NCBI RefSeq assembly: GCF_000524195.1 | Contig: NW_020170393.1 | Coordinates: forward strand, 864,737 to 928,736 | Source of the DNA: Echinococcus granulosus | Taxonomy: Eukaryota; Platyhelminthes; Cestoda; Cyclophyllidea; Taeniidae | DNA length: 64,000 nucleotides | Direction: 5' to 3' | In this document: in pieces, positions 39,101 through 49,879 of the stretch | Layout: each line of letters starts with the position of its first letter | Position numbering within the stretch: the stretch's first letter is position 1 | Notes under the pieces: model-generated | The model's database searches: none | Told to the model about the DNA's origin: nothing | Seen by the model: only the letters and a program-made list of their open reading frames with translations | Made by a program: the position numbers and the translations under genes

Positions 39101-42100
39101 TGACGATTACTTTGCTATAACTGACGCGGGAGGTTGACCAAGGGGACCAAGAGGGCGACGATCAAACGGGAAGAGGAGGAATGCGATAGGTTAGTTGTTT
39201 GTTTGACACTCGGTTTTGGTAAAGAGGCCACTTGGAGGCCCCACCATTGTACCTTCACCGGGTGGACTGGCCTCTGCGCTATGCCAGTAACCCAAACCGC
39301 TTCCGCATGTCGACAATACATATTATGCCCAAGTATCACGTCTTCTTTTACCTTTAGGGAAGTTATGGGGTGACATATACACATCTAATTAATCCCTTAC
39401 AACGAATCGCTTAGGGTGATTTCATATGCTACTTCCATTGGACAGGACTTGTTTATTATTTGATTTGACAACTCGTGAACACTATTATCTAGATATCACC
39501 TATTTACTTGTCCAGAGGATCTGTTGTTCCCTAAAATTCTACGATGTAACAAGAAACACTCTCACAGGATTCAAAAACAATTAAGCGTAACGGCCTTGAC
39601 CTAGACTTGTCTATCTCAAAGGTAACGTGGGAAAGGGAGCACCTTGGCCTTCCAACGCTCTTAATAGGCTACATCTTATCTGAAAGTGGTGAAATGCCGG
39701 CAAAAACATGACTTATCATAACCCCGAAATGACACGAACTACAGTTTGAACCGTTGAGGTATAGCAGTTGGTTCCATTTTGATCAAATCGTAGCCAGAGG
39801 GATAAATAAAGTGAATACTGAATTACTAAAAACTAAGCATAATTTACTTTATGATTGCCATAATCACAGGGAATATGAAAAAAACCAAAGGAGTGAATGT
39901 GCCTTTCCGTGAACATACCTTTGCTCCCATCGCCACAGCCTTTTGCCGTTTCGGATGGTCGTCGGCTGCTCTCAACAGAATGGGGCGCACCTTGAAAGGA
40001 AAAGATTTACCCAACTTCGATGTCAAGTTAGTTGAAGAAAAGGTACCGGGAGCATTCAGAGCCGTCGAACGGTACATGTTCTTGCTTAGTCAACTCCTAA
40101 ACATGTTTACTGTGAGTTTGATCTTCGTGACTTTTGCCTACGGATGTTAGAAGTAGTACGGGAAAACAGCCAAACGCCATTGTCATCTACACGTTACACA
40201 CTTTTGGTAGGTAGGAGATGACTTTAACAGCAGGCAGGTCCAAACCAAAAGCAGCCCTTTAATGCAGTTTACAAGGCTAAAACTGCTGCCTTTTGGGGGT
40301 GTTAACGAGGCAGATAGGCACATTTATTGAAAAATATACTTGTGGAGGAGAAAAAGAAAAGTTATTTTACGACTAAACAAATTTGACGTATCTGAAGATT
40401 GGCGTCATGGCTTTCGTTTGGTGGACAAGCATCGCTACAATAGTCCAGTCACAGGACTGTTCATTTACCTTCATTTTCTGATGCATTTGATGGCAAACGA
40501 GTCGATTGTTGGGGGCTTGCCATGGGTTTTAAAGAACCTGAGAAAAAAACTCGGTTTAGACCATTGCACTCCTACATAGCATTACGCCAGACCGTAAAAG
40601 TAACCCTGATAAATAACAGCACTAGATAATTAATCTTCAAGAATGAGGGACGCCTCGATTGAGAGAATCGAGAGAAATATCAGTGGAAGCATACCTCTAT
40701 CGCATTCGATGGATTTGTCAACCATACTTTCCTTAACAATCCTCTTCACATGCAAAAGCTCCTCTTCAACCATCTGCAGCATGCTGTCGTAAAATGGTTC
40801 GATCATTGGCTTGATTATGGGCCGCTCAAGGCGACCACCTAACATACTCAACAGCTTATAAAGTACGAAAGTTTATTTATTAGAATTAGGTGGTACCTTC
40901 GAAGCGTGCTGGACCGTCGGACAATCATTCAAGGCTTGGCAAAACACACTTCCCAAGCGCTGTTCGTAGTCGTCAAATTTGGCCGAAATGTCGTTTAATT
41001 CCTGCTTAAATTCACTCGATTCCAAGTCCAAACAATCATAATCACGCTGAGAAAACTCCTAGAAGTAGCGATAATCGAAGTAAGTTTTTCAGAAAGTGGA
41101 ACTATCAATGATGATCCAATTCACCTTGAAGTTATCGGCAAACTCATCGAAAATTGCGGAAACTTGGGAACTCAAGTAGGCACCCATTACACCGCCGATT
41201 ATGCATCTTTCGAGCTCGGCAAAGTCGATTGCTGCGCTCAAAATAGCCTGGAATGAGAAACTTTGAACTCGTGATTTGTTATGAGTGGTAATCCTAACTA
41301 TTTATGCAGAATTTAAAGTTTTAAAATATTTATTCTGACTGTACATTAACTTGTGTACCTTAATTTTGAGAAGCTGCCTGTTTGCCTCTACGAGCAATGA
41401 AAAAGGAAGCCGGGTTTTGAATTCCCAGGGCACAACTGGTATACCCTCCTTTGCAAAATATGCTGGAAGCTGGGTGCGGAAGAGTTTGAACTGTTTCACG
41501 AATGTTTTTAGCACTTTCAAAGCAAAAGCCACCTTTTCAATCGATTCTTGGGGTTCACCTTTAAGTAGTTCCGTGGAATCCAAATATTGCTTTGTCTGTT
41601 TTTTTCCGGAATGAATTACATCTATACATGATTGATAGGTACCTGAACAATGAGGGCACTGGATATTTTTTGTAAAAGTAAAATGAAACGTGGTGGATTC
41701 CGAAAAACCTTTGATTTTGACCAACTCAAAGCCAATACATGAAACAGAGGTCCGAAGTACATGGATATCTTATCAAATTCGAGCTCCTCAATGTGTTGAA
41801 AAATTTTTTCCAATGGTTTCAAATACATATGCATTTCTTCGGCTTCGAAGACAGCTAAGCGGAAAATATTGCGGTTTTTTAATAAATATGGATTTCTATA
41901 AAGTATACAAGCAGGCTTTCTCAGACTCTTACCGTCATTGATAGTATTTACTATATTATTTACTGTCAGTGAATATCTGCTTCCAAAATGTTGAAGCAAG
42001 TTCATAATCTGTTTTGTGGCTTTCGAGGTTAAGACTGAACAAATTCTAGTCAAATCTTCTTTTCTTTTGGCCCAAAATTCAATTTCTGTTCTTGGTGATG

Positions 42101-42790
42101 AGGTTATTTGCAAACTCTCAGTGGGCATTCGCTCCTGGTGTGCACTAGCATGAATGATCTGAGACCACTCAAAAATTATGGTTTCAATATTAAAAATCGA
42201 CGATCTATGACCGTTAAGAATAAGTCATATAGCTACTGTTCAAAGTCCTTGACATTAAACAGGGGTAAACATGTAATTCCATCGACTTTGCCCTCAATAT
42301 AGTTGGCTTTTCGTTTGAGAACTTTGGTGAGAGAAATGAGCTCATCGGAAAGAGCCCCCAGCACATTAGTTCGCTTAGCATATCCTATAAATACTGGTAG
42401 CAGAACCTATGAAATGTATATGTGAAATTTTATTACTCTCTGAAGATAGGAAGATACTCCTCTTAGGAAATTAGGTTGTATGTCACCACATAAAATATCC
42501 ACATGTGAGAGAGGGGTCTTCTCGACAGAGTTGCATAGAGTGTTAACAAAGAAACATGTTTTAGTTCTTCCTTTGACAGAAAAAGACTTGGTGGCAGAGA
42601 GGCTGCCATTGGGATTAAGCGTGAAAAACAAGGCTAGTGGAATTTGGGATTCAATGAATTCGCCTAAAATATTTTTCCCACTCTCAGATTCACAGAATCG
42701 CGTCCATTGTTCCTCTTTCAGTTTAAGAGACGAATAGAGATACTGTGAAATAAAAGTGATTCTCCTATCATTTTGATCTACTGAGGACAT
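21113..42790 (-). CDS. DNAH9/11/17: Axonemal dynein heavy chain, outer-arm beta type (DNAH9/11/17 family)
   Basis: The product is the ATP-driven minus-end motor subunit of ciliary/flagellar outer dynein arms; in a flatworm it would act in sperm and flame cells. By eye 25 exons chain in one frame (13,323 nt, ~4,440 aa). They are 42437-42790, 42237-42406, 41933-42204, 41643-41854, 41359-41595, 41125-41247, 40897-41058, 40695-40854, 36026-36137, 35636-35704, 35432-35558, 35047-35302, 34448-34694, 34157-34325, 33921-34070, 33510-33749, 33269-33436, 32712-32906, 32255-32458, 29697-31530, 28184-29430, 27576-28055, 26951-27424, 26624-26869 and 21113-26527. The P-loops are intact: AAA1 GPAGTGKT (~1,818, split by an intron), AAA2 GNAGTGKS (~2,095), AAA3 GGAGTGKT (~2,422), AAA4 GIGGSGKQ (~2,772). 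The stalk coiled coils and microtubule-binding tip lie at ~3,000-3,320. The N-terminal tail ([19 protein letters not shown]) and the ending FNLKTK...VLGG fit the beta class. The start ATG at 42,790 opens the tail homology. Boundaries at 33,921/33,749 are least certain. Confidence 0.93.
26528..26623 (-). other. 96-nt dynein intron that reads through in frame
   Basis: On the minus strand it begins gttagt after TTTCAG and ends tttcctatcag before GGCCTC. It has no stop codon and a length divisible by three, so a naive frame runs straight through it. Removing it restores the family-typical junction NVFQ|GLLF. Retention would insert 32 residues just before AAA4. Confidence 0.8.
38293..39380 (+). 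mobile_element. TRIM-like non-autonomous LTR retroelement, copy 1 (inside dynein intron)
   Basis: Two direct repeats of about 175-185 bp (~38,293-38,468 and 39,200-39,380) flank ~730 bp without coding capacity. Just after the left repeat is TTGGTGGCAG, a plausible tRNA primer-binding site (TGG followed by an acceptor-stem complement). A purine-rich tract (aaacgggaagaggaggaa, 39,164-39,181) precedes the right repeat, as a polypurine tract would. The right repeat has a TG start (TGTTTGACACTCGG). Left and right repeats are visibly diverged, so the copy is old. The element is antisense to dynein. Confidence 0.68.
39200..39380 (+). repeat. Right LTR of TRIM-like copy 1
   Basis: Matches the LTRs at 44,348-44,524 and 45,203-45,380 and, reverse-complemented, 48,350-48,520. 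Shared features are a G/C-rich ccgggtggNctggcct block, an acatattNtgcc block and a pyrimidine-rich stretch ending cttctttt...cctttag, which would make a good 3' splice acceptor. Confidence 0.65.
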
Positions 42791-44347
42791 TCGCAACACC
42801 AAATAATGCGGGGCTTCAGGCGCTAATTTATAATCTTAAAGGTCAATAATTGTTTAAACAAGAGATAAATACGTAAATTCACTTATATATTGACTTTTTG
42901 AGGTGAATTAATGCTAGACAAAATTAAATTTGTAGTTTGGCTAAATTTAAGTTGCAGAACAAAATGTGTGAAATGTGAAAAAAGGCAAATGCTGGTTTGA
43001 TTCTAAATCAAAAGCTTGAAGATAATGCCATTTTGACTGCCTTAAAAATCGCCTTATATTTATCCTAACTGCATGAACAAACCCCTAAAACTGGAAATTA
43101 CCGATAACATGTTTGTGCCTCTTTTGGTTTATTGTGGATTGATGTAGGCTGGTAGTTTACATATCTTTAAAAACGCATTAAAGTTCATGCCACACACGCA
43201 CTCTAAGCCACCTATAAGGACTTGTTAGGACTCAGCAACTTATAGGAAATTCTACTAGTTGTACTAAAAAGATGGCGGACTAATGGTATCAACGAAAGGG
43301 TACACCAAAGATTGCTGCCTGCTTCCCCTAATCTTAGTCGACATCTCCAAGGCTCCTCTTGGCCACCACAACGTATTCTGTGCTTCTAAGAACTGGCGTA
43401 AAAGTGGACCAAAGATCATAGGATTAGGTCCCATCAAGGGCAAAACATCTGGCCTCACTTTCAGTTAAGCATTTCAACTATTTTGTTTCATAAACAAACT
43501 TGTGCTCTTTGTAAACCACATTGCACTTACTTAACTTTATAGCGTTTTGAGTGGGTTTATGTTCCACCCCTAGTGCATTTCATAGTAAAATCGCTTTAAC
43601 TGCGACTATTTATCCTTCATAATTGGCGTCTAATAAAATGTGCAATTTAAAGCAGCCCCTCAGAGCTCGATGTCTTTAGCCCCCTGGGCTTCGTTTAGCA
43701 GCTACTGTAGAGCCTAATTACTTCTTTAAAGAGGAAAGGAATCGCAACACTCGGACGGCATATGTGTTGCCGGCATATGGAAGGGCTCGTGGCTGCCGGT
43801 ATGGGCTGGAGGCCAGGCCGCATGACAGAAATGCATTGGCGGAGCACCTAAGTGGATCCTAGTCAAAACGAAGAGCTAAACAAACAACCAACGTATTGTA
43901 ACTAAGGCTGTGGACGAGGAATAATTTAATTCACACATTTTTAAGCATCTCTACATTAATACAAAAAGCATCTTCTTCTCGAAAGTTTGAAATCCTTCAT
44001 ATTAATATCGCTCCAATTGTTACTTTATGTTTTGCTGTACACAAGATTGAGATGGTTGTCGAAGGTGAACGCTGCATCGATAACCCTTGTGATATGAGCC
44101 TATCCACAGAAATTGTCTAATGGGAACTTTACGTTTGGTGTCCTTATTGAAGTCATGACTTTTGCTCGTTTGGATCAGAGTCGCTAGGTTTAGCTCCTTG
44201 AGTCATCAATGAAAGCACAATCAACACCTCGAGGCCGGAGGAAGACACGCAGTTAACGTACAGAGTAACTAGCAAACTGCTAACTTGAACGGAATGTCAT
44301 GCCACCATGTTAATGACATGCATACACACTATAATAATTTAATCGTT
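42791..44347. other. Intergenic region upstream of dynein
   Basis: Presumed promoter side of the dynein gene. It is AT-rich, with no conserved frame and no recognisable core promoter element. A local direct repeat of cggcatatg occurs around 43,757-43,778. I see nothing else to annotate. Confidence 0.6.
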
Positions 44348-45380
44348 TGTTTAACTCCCGGTATTGGCAACAGGTCACTTAGGTGGTCCGCTCTCGTACC
44401 TTCGCCGGGTGGTCTGGCCTCCGGGCCATTTCATTAGTGCTAGGCCCTATTCTACTTTGAATGCACATATTCTATCCGAGTATAATGTCTTCTTTTGTCC
44501 CTAGGAAAGTCTTAGGGAACTACATTGGTGGCAGCGGAAAGCGAACCCCACATTAGAGGGCATTTACCCTGATTTATACAGCTTGGGTTATAAACCCTAG
44601 CATGATGGAAGAAGGGCATACGATCCCCATGGCAGAATCTGTGGCTACCTTTAACAAACGAATTGGCAACTACCTCAGTCCAGTGTTCCACAATAATGAA
44701 GCATCTGGAAAAGTTCGTTACGGAGATGTTTTCCATTCTTGTATAAAGATATCAAATACGTGAACATGCGACACCTTATCCACTCTCCTACCAGCTGGAT
44801 AAAACCCAGGTAGACATGGGTGGGCAACAGTGAATTGAGAACAAAGTGGAAAGGAGGATTAGGCGTGGGACCCAACCCCCGCGGAACTAAGGTAAACTTC
44901 GCCCTTTGCCAAATGCTCGCTTTCGGGCCGATGTTCCTACGACTAGCTGTGGACACGCGCGATGGCCTCTACAGTCCCGCGTCCTCGAACCCAGCTCGCA
45001 TATAGAACGAAACTCCATATTCAGTTGAATTACCGGGAGGGCTCAGTGACGCTATGGTCAAGCATGCCTGCAATTGCATGCCATTTCGATGATGGGCACG
45101 GTCACATCGTGGGTGTTTTTCTTACCACACTGATTGCGTTTTGATGGCTGACGCGGGAGGCTGACATAGGAGAGCGACGGGCTGTGTTATACTTTACCGG
45201 CTTCTTTAGATCTCGATTTTGGTTACGGGCCCCTTAGCGGCACTGCCACTGCATCTCTCCCGGATGGGTTAAGCTCTGAGCCATGTCAGTAGCTCAAAGT
45301 CCACCTGTCCGTCTATAATAATATTCTACTTGAGTATTATGCCTTCTTTCGTCTTCAGGGAAGTCTTCGGACGCTGCACA
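44348..45380 (+). mobile_element. TRIM-like non-autonomous LTR retroelement, copy 2 (intergenic)
   Basis: The most intact copy, 1,033 bp. The left LTR is 44,348-44,524 (TG...CA ends, 177 bp) and the right LTR ~45,203-45,380 (178 bp, ending in gctgcaca). The internal region has no long frame. TTGGTGGCAGCGG follows the left LTR directly, as a primer-binding site would, and the region before the right LTR includes aggagagcgacggg. The internal sequence aligns along its length with copy 1 (e.g. 44,560-44,900 with 38,490-38,900) and, reverse-complemented, with 48,520-48,870. No clear target-site duplication is visible. Confidence 0.72.
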
Positions 45381-46031
45381 TTCAATATATACATGATTTC
45401 TATGCAATCCACCATTTTCCCCCACATTATTTAGTGGATGTCTTGCCAAAATTTGCACTGTTTTCGAGAAGTTGCTGAATTTTTTTTGCAGATTTGCCAA
45501 ATTTTTGGTACTTATAAATCACTCACTCTGAAATTTAATGTTATTCATTTTTAGACCCTTTTTCCTCAGTAGTCTGCAGAAAATGAGGCGAAATTACGTT
45601 CACATGAGGCCACTGTCACCTCACTTCCTTATTATGCCACTGTGAGTGTAACCTCTCAAACTACGCACCTGACGCCCCCAATCACCGTGGGAACGGTGCC
45701 ACCTCGAGGCAGCATAAGTGCACACAACGGTGCCTCCTCAGCATTGCTTTCACCATCAATCATCCGACTGAAATCCCACCAATCCGATACCCAACAAGTA
45801 GCTAACGACACCCACTACCCCAAGAGTGTGTCAGACACCAAACGATGTGAAATCAAAAATAAGTTGCATTTAATGAGTCGTTTATGTTTTCATAGGAGTA
45901 ACAGCTTATGTACAAAAAATAGATGTCATAAAGCCAGAATAATTTGGTTTTTCCATGGATTGTCCGCAGGAATACGCATAAATTTACATAAGCCCTAAAT
46001 GTACAATCCGTACTCCGGACGGGCAATGAAG
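45381..46031. other. Intergenic, 3' side of the zinc-module gene
   Basis: Contains the presumed 3' UTR of the minus-strand gene ending at 46,032. A possible ATTAAA-type signal lies on the minus strand near 45,870. No gene was found; the plus-strand frame at 45,642-45,998 resembles no known family. Confidence 0.45.
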
Positions 46032-47819
46032 CTACAGTGTCTCCAGCTTGATGCCTGCACTGACAGGAATGATTGGAGGTGAGGCATTGGGGTCGGGAAG
46101 CTCCTCCGGCTGGGGCTGTGAGGGGTCCTGCTGTTGCTGCTCTTGGTACGCTACCATCAACTGTTGTCGCCAGCGCGTCTCAAATTCAGATAACTGACTA
46201 CAGAAGACCTCCAGTTTGTCTTGAGGCGCCGCCAGCGCCACCTCTCTCAACCTTGCCAGCTGATCTGATATGATGTCGGTCTTCTGCATTGTTGCGACCG
46301 CCGCTTGCGCAACTGCGGCATCGGCAAGAACTTGCTTCTTCGATCTCCGTCTTCGTTTGAAAGCCTTATCATCGTCGCCGACATTAATACCCGAGAGGAG
46401 CCAAGTTTGTGGCTGGTATTCATCTGAAGCCTCTTGAGAGGCTGGGTGGTTGTGCCGCATCTCGTAAGTTACAATCTCCACATAACCCTTGATGGTGGAT
46501 ATTCGCATGGTTGACTTGCAACCGACCTTACCACGGAAACTATAAGGGCGTGATTAGCTTAAGTACAGCGGGACAAACCAAAACCCAGCTCTCCTTTGTG
46601 TTGATCTGCGTCGACTATTGTCTCTCGTGTAGCCAAAATGAACGCAATCGAAAATGACGAATTTATAAACCAGGTGCTCTTTATCCTTCGCCTCCGCTGG
46701 CCACATGTTCGACATGCGTTTACTGTATAAGCACCCTGTTTCCTACAATTGCCTCTAATTAGATAAAGCAAGCAGAATCATTACCCGTTGAAACTCTTCC
46801 AGCCTAACTAAGAAATCTTGATAGGTGGGAAACCGACCAGAAGAAAATATTTCAACAAATTGGGTGGTCACATCGTAGACAACGTTATAATCTAGAAGTA
46901 GTCAATGAGCAGTACTTTAAAAGCCTACGTGAATCATCATTGGCAGATAAATGCGTTGTTTGAGGATACTGAATGGCTTCTTCTATTGGAACAGGGTGGT
47001 TGTGTTTCATAAAGTACTTTCCAATTGTAACACGACCTTTGTATGTGGATACATGAATGCAGCAGCGACATCCAATTTTGCAACTTATCCTACAAAATAT
47101 CTCAATTTAATAAGTAGTAACCTCAAATTGGTGTGTGTTTGTTTCTTTGAATCTTGCCGATGGCCGTAGTGAACACATTCCATTTTGACGGCCTTATATA
47201 CAAGATGCTGCTTATCGATGGCTTCTGGGGGATATCGGTCAGCATTTCTTTTAACAAAAATACACCCCGTGGCCTACGAAACCATAATTACAGTAATACT
47301 GCTTACATCTTGGAACTCATGTAACTTCCCGAGAAACTCATCAAAAGTGTTGAAGGATTTAACGGGGAACAACTCTTCAAATTGGCCGGTAAGATCACAC
47401 CTAACGTCGTAGCCATCGTCGTCTAAAAGTCAAACAAGACGTATTCAAGCAATACCATCGACACCGTGTTGTTTGAAGGCAGGATTATACACGACAGCAT
47501 GATTATGCACCATGTAGAACTGGGTAATACGCAAAGTCTGTCCCTTTGAAGCGACATTGAAGAACGCTTCGCACTCAGTGGAAAACGAACAAATACATTT
47601 GAAAAAAGCATATCGGAATTTATGGGCTTCCCTCATTGGAGCACCAGTCCTATGACGCACTTTCTTCTTTAAGGCGAATTGGTTCCCAGTAATCTAATCA
47701 AGAAGTAACTGGTAACAAAACGCTACCTTTGTAAACCTTTTAATAGCATCCTCAAGGAGATCAAAGGTAGGAAAGACCGAATTGGCGACTGTTTCCTGAA
47801 ACTCTTCGTTAAAGTCCAT
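46032..47819 (-). CDS. Protein with three tandem FAR1/ZSWIM3-N-like zinc-binding modules
   Basis: Eight exons chain in frame: 47727-47819, 47465-47693, 47307-47422, 47122-47273, 46929-47089, 46785-46891, 46585-46742 and 46032-46539 (1,524 nt, 507 aa). Introns are only 32-45 nt. The product has three copies of one module (~1-107, 108-250, 251-~385): an F-x-(T/S)-F/Y helix with ..L..FQ, then (T)GC-like and H-(L/K)-V/F-Y-K/R, a first Cys (KCIC, MECVHYG, FDCVHFG), a second Cys (TECEA, GCRCC, GCKST) and a terminal HNH. This Cys...Cys...HxH layout is that of the FAR1/WRKY-GCM1 fold and of the ZSWIM3 N-terminal domain. The tail has a nuclear-signal-like KRRRRSKK (~397), a predicted helix and a Gln/Pro-rich end. 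No SWIM or transposase core is seen. A DNA-binding or transposase-derived regulatory role is inferred. The start ATG has context ccatcATGG. Confidence 0.78.
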
Positions 47820-48349
47820 GATGGTGGAAGTACGGGCTTGTACAGGGTGCCAATATAGGCTACAGAAGCAAGGACTTGCGATGATCCTATTGGTTAGGCT
47901 AAACTAGGGTCGTGTGCGGAAATTTAGTTCAGATGGTGGTTACATTTACAAAGATCATGTTACTCAGAAAAGTTTTTGTATCCTTCTTAGAAACGAAAAC
48001 CGAAAATTTGTCAATGACAAAAAAATTTATTTGCAAAAATCATAAAAGCATGTCTTTAGTAATACTACTCAGAAAAGTGTAAATAGACTTTCTGTACACA
48101 TACGACATTGATGGGTATGTTATAATTATATCCTGAAATGTTTTGAACTGCAAATCTTGATTAGTTTAATGCTTACAAAATGTTTGTGGCTTCATAATGC
48201 CTTAACGTCCTATTACTCACTTTTGTGAAATGGAACTGTAGCTACTTGTGCCACTCTTGGTTCCGGTTGCAAAACGCCTAACTTTTAAATTGACAGTATT
48301 ATTTGGAGCACTGTGCTTACATACCGGGCAACTAGTCTTACATTATAAT
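47820..48349. other. Intergenic, 5' flank of the zinc-module gene
   Basis: Presumed promoter and 5' UTR side of the minus-strand gene. A good acceptor-like sequence (minus strand: cttgcttctgtag) lies about 45 nt upstream of the ATG. No other feature was seen. Confidence 0.5.
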
Positions 48350-48870
48350 CAGCATACAACCACGGAGACTAAAGACGAAAAGAGACGTAATACATGATCA
48401 GAATATACATAGTCGGCAAACAGCAGGGTTTGGGACTACCGTCATGGTTCGGAGCCCAGCTTACCCTGCGAAGGTACAGTGGTGGAGGCCCAAATTGGTC
48501 CTTTGCCAACATCGACAATCAGAGAAACCTGCAAAGTACTACATAGTCCTTCGCCTTTTTGAACATCGTCTCGGCACTCCTCTTGGTCGACCTTCCGCGT
48601 CAGCCCTCACGAAGTAATCGGTGGTTTACGATCACCACTTACAAATCATCCATGTTAGTCATCGAATTTTCATGCAAATGCAAAAATACTTGACATAAGC
48701 GTCACTAAACCCTCATGGCAGTTCTGATGGTTCTGGAGTTTCCTCCTGTATGGGAGCTGGGTTCAGGGGAGGGGACTGTGGTGTCCATAACGCGTGTCCA
48801 TAGCTAGCCGTAAGGGCACTTGCCTAAAACCAAAGTCATGTAACAAAGAACATATTGTAAGATAGTTTCG
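48350..48870 (-). mobile_element. Truncated TRIM-like element, copy 3 (reverse orientation)
   Basis: The reverse complement of 48,521-48,870 matches the 3' internal part of copy 2 (44,880-45,200), including the block tagctatggacacgcgt versus tagctgtggacacgcgc and gggctgacgcggaaggt versus ggctgacgcgggaggct. The reverse complement of 48,350-48,520 matches its LTR (tgtaccttcgcaggg, tatgtatattctg). The left half and left LTR are missing. Confidence 0.65.
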
Positions 48871-49879
48871 CGGATGTGGGATTTCGCGTCTATTATTTCT
48901 TCCCACTCTCACAGGACAAATGTGCCGATTTTTGTGATTGCCCACTCTAAATGTCCTAAACTGATGCTTCTGCTAGGGACAATTGAATCTGTACACGCTC
49001 TTAAAGGAAAGGATAAAGGGAGACCTATCTTTAGGGATTATTCCTGGTTTTGTTTTTCACAAATGAGCTTTTAGGAAAGGTGGTGATGTTGAGACTGAAT
49101 GATCTGAAAAATACATTATCAAACCATCTACGGTACTTATTTCGAAGTACGTATACTGTGTGAATAACGGATACCACCTCCACTTTCCCAAACTCTGATA
49201 AATGGAATGGCAGCACTGAAATGAGGATGAAAAGGCAAAGGGAGACTGATGCTTGCCAGAATCCAATCTCCTTGATGCTATCATAGACTTTGTCTTAAAT
49301 TTACTGGCTCTACTTCTGGGCAAGTGCTCCTACGAATGGTGATTAGCATGTGAGGCGCATTTGTGGAGCAACGTCCAGACTTGGGCAGTGTGAAGCCAGC
49401 GTACCCCCCTTCCCGCACCACAGGTCACAAGTAGGACAAAACTGGTGATAAAATGGGACCGCCGAAATGCGACATTGAATTTGGTAATCAAGCGTTTCCG
49501 CGCCTACTTGAGAAATTAATACCTGCCTTTGAGGCTTTGAGGCAACCTTTACCTCGCGATGGCTGAGTCAGAAAGGGTTGGTGTGACGTACAAAAGAGGA
49601 AGGGGACGTGTAACGACTGGGTTTTTTGTTGAACTAATCGAAAACTTCAGAGTCCGCAGGTTACACTTATGCTCTCCGAACTGACCCTCCGACTGTTTTT
49701 ACAGCCTTCCAGCCATTCCATATGGCAATAACGAGTCGCTCCCCATACCGCCTTAGAGAATATTTGTCACGCAACGTATTCCTAAATGTCTTTGGATGAA
49801 ATAATTGGTCTAGCATTCCGTGTGACGTTGTGGTGTCTTGAGATCTTCGGATCTTAGCAATCCATGTCATCACGGAAGG
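48871..49879. other. Intergenic region without recognisable gene
   Basis: Several short minus-strand frames (49,057-49,323; 49,667-49,873) resemble no family I recognise and do not chain. The last part is probably 3' UTR of the tentative gene that ends at 49,880. Confidence 0.4.

Larger units (their letters stand above)
36138..40694 (-). other. 4.6-kb dynein intron carrying a TRIM-like element
   Basis: This is the largest intron of the dynein gene, with donor G|gtatgc at 40,695 and acceptor gacag| before 36,137, joined in phase 1. It contains the TRIM-like element at 38,293-39,380. The rest is AT-rich sequence. A 99-codon plus-strand frame at 39,851-40,150 has no recognisable similarity and I do not call it a gene. 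I see no RNA gene. Confidence 0.75.

Noticed and set aside
43750..43880. Possible additional TRIM copy or tRNA-like structure
   Set aside because: Short internal direct repeats of cggcatatg are present, but there is no LTR match and no cloverleaf pattern could be drawn.
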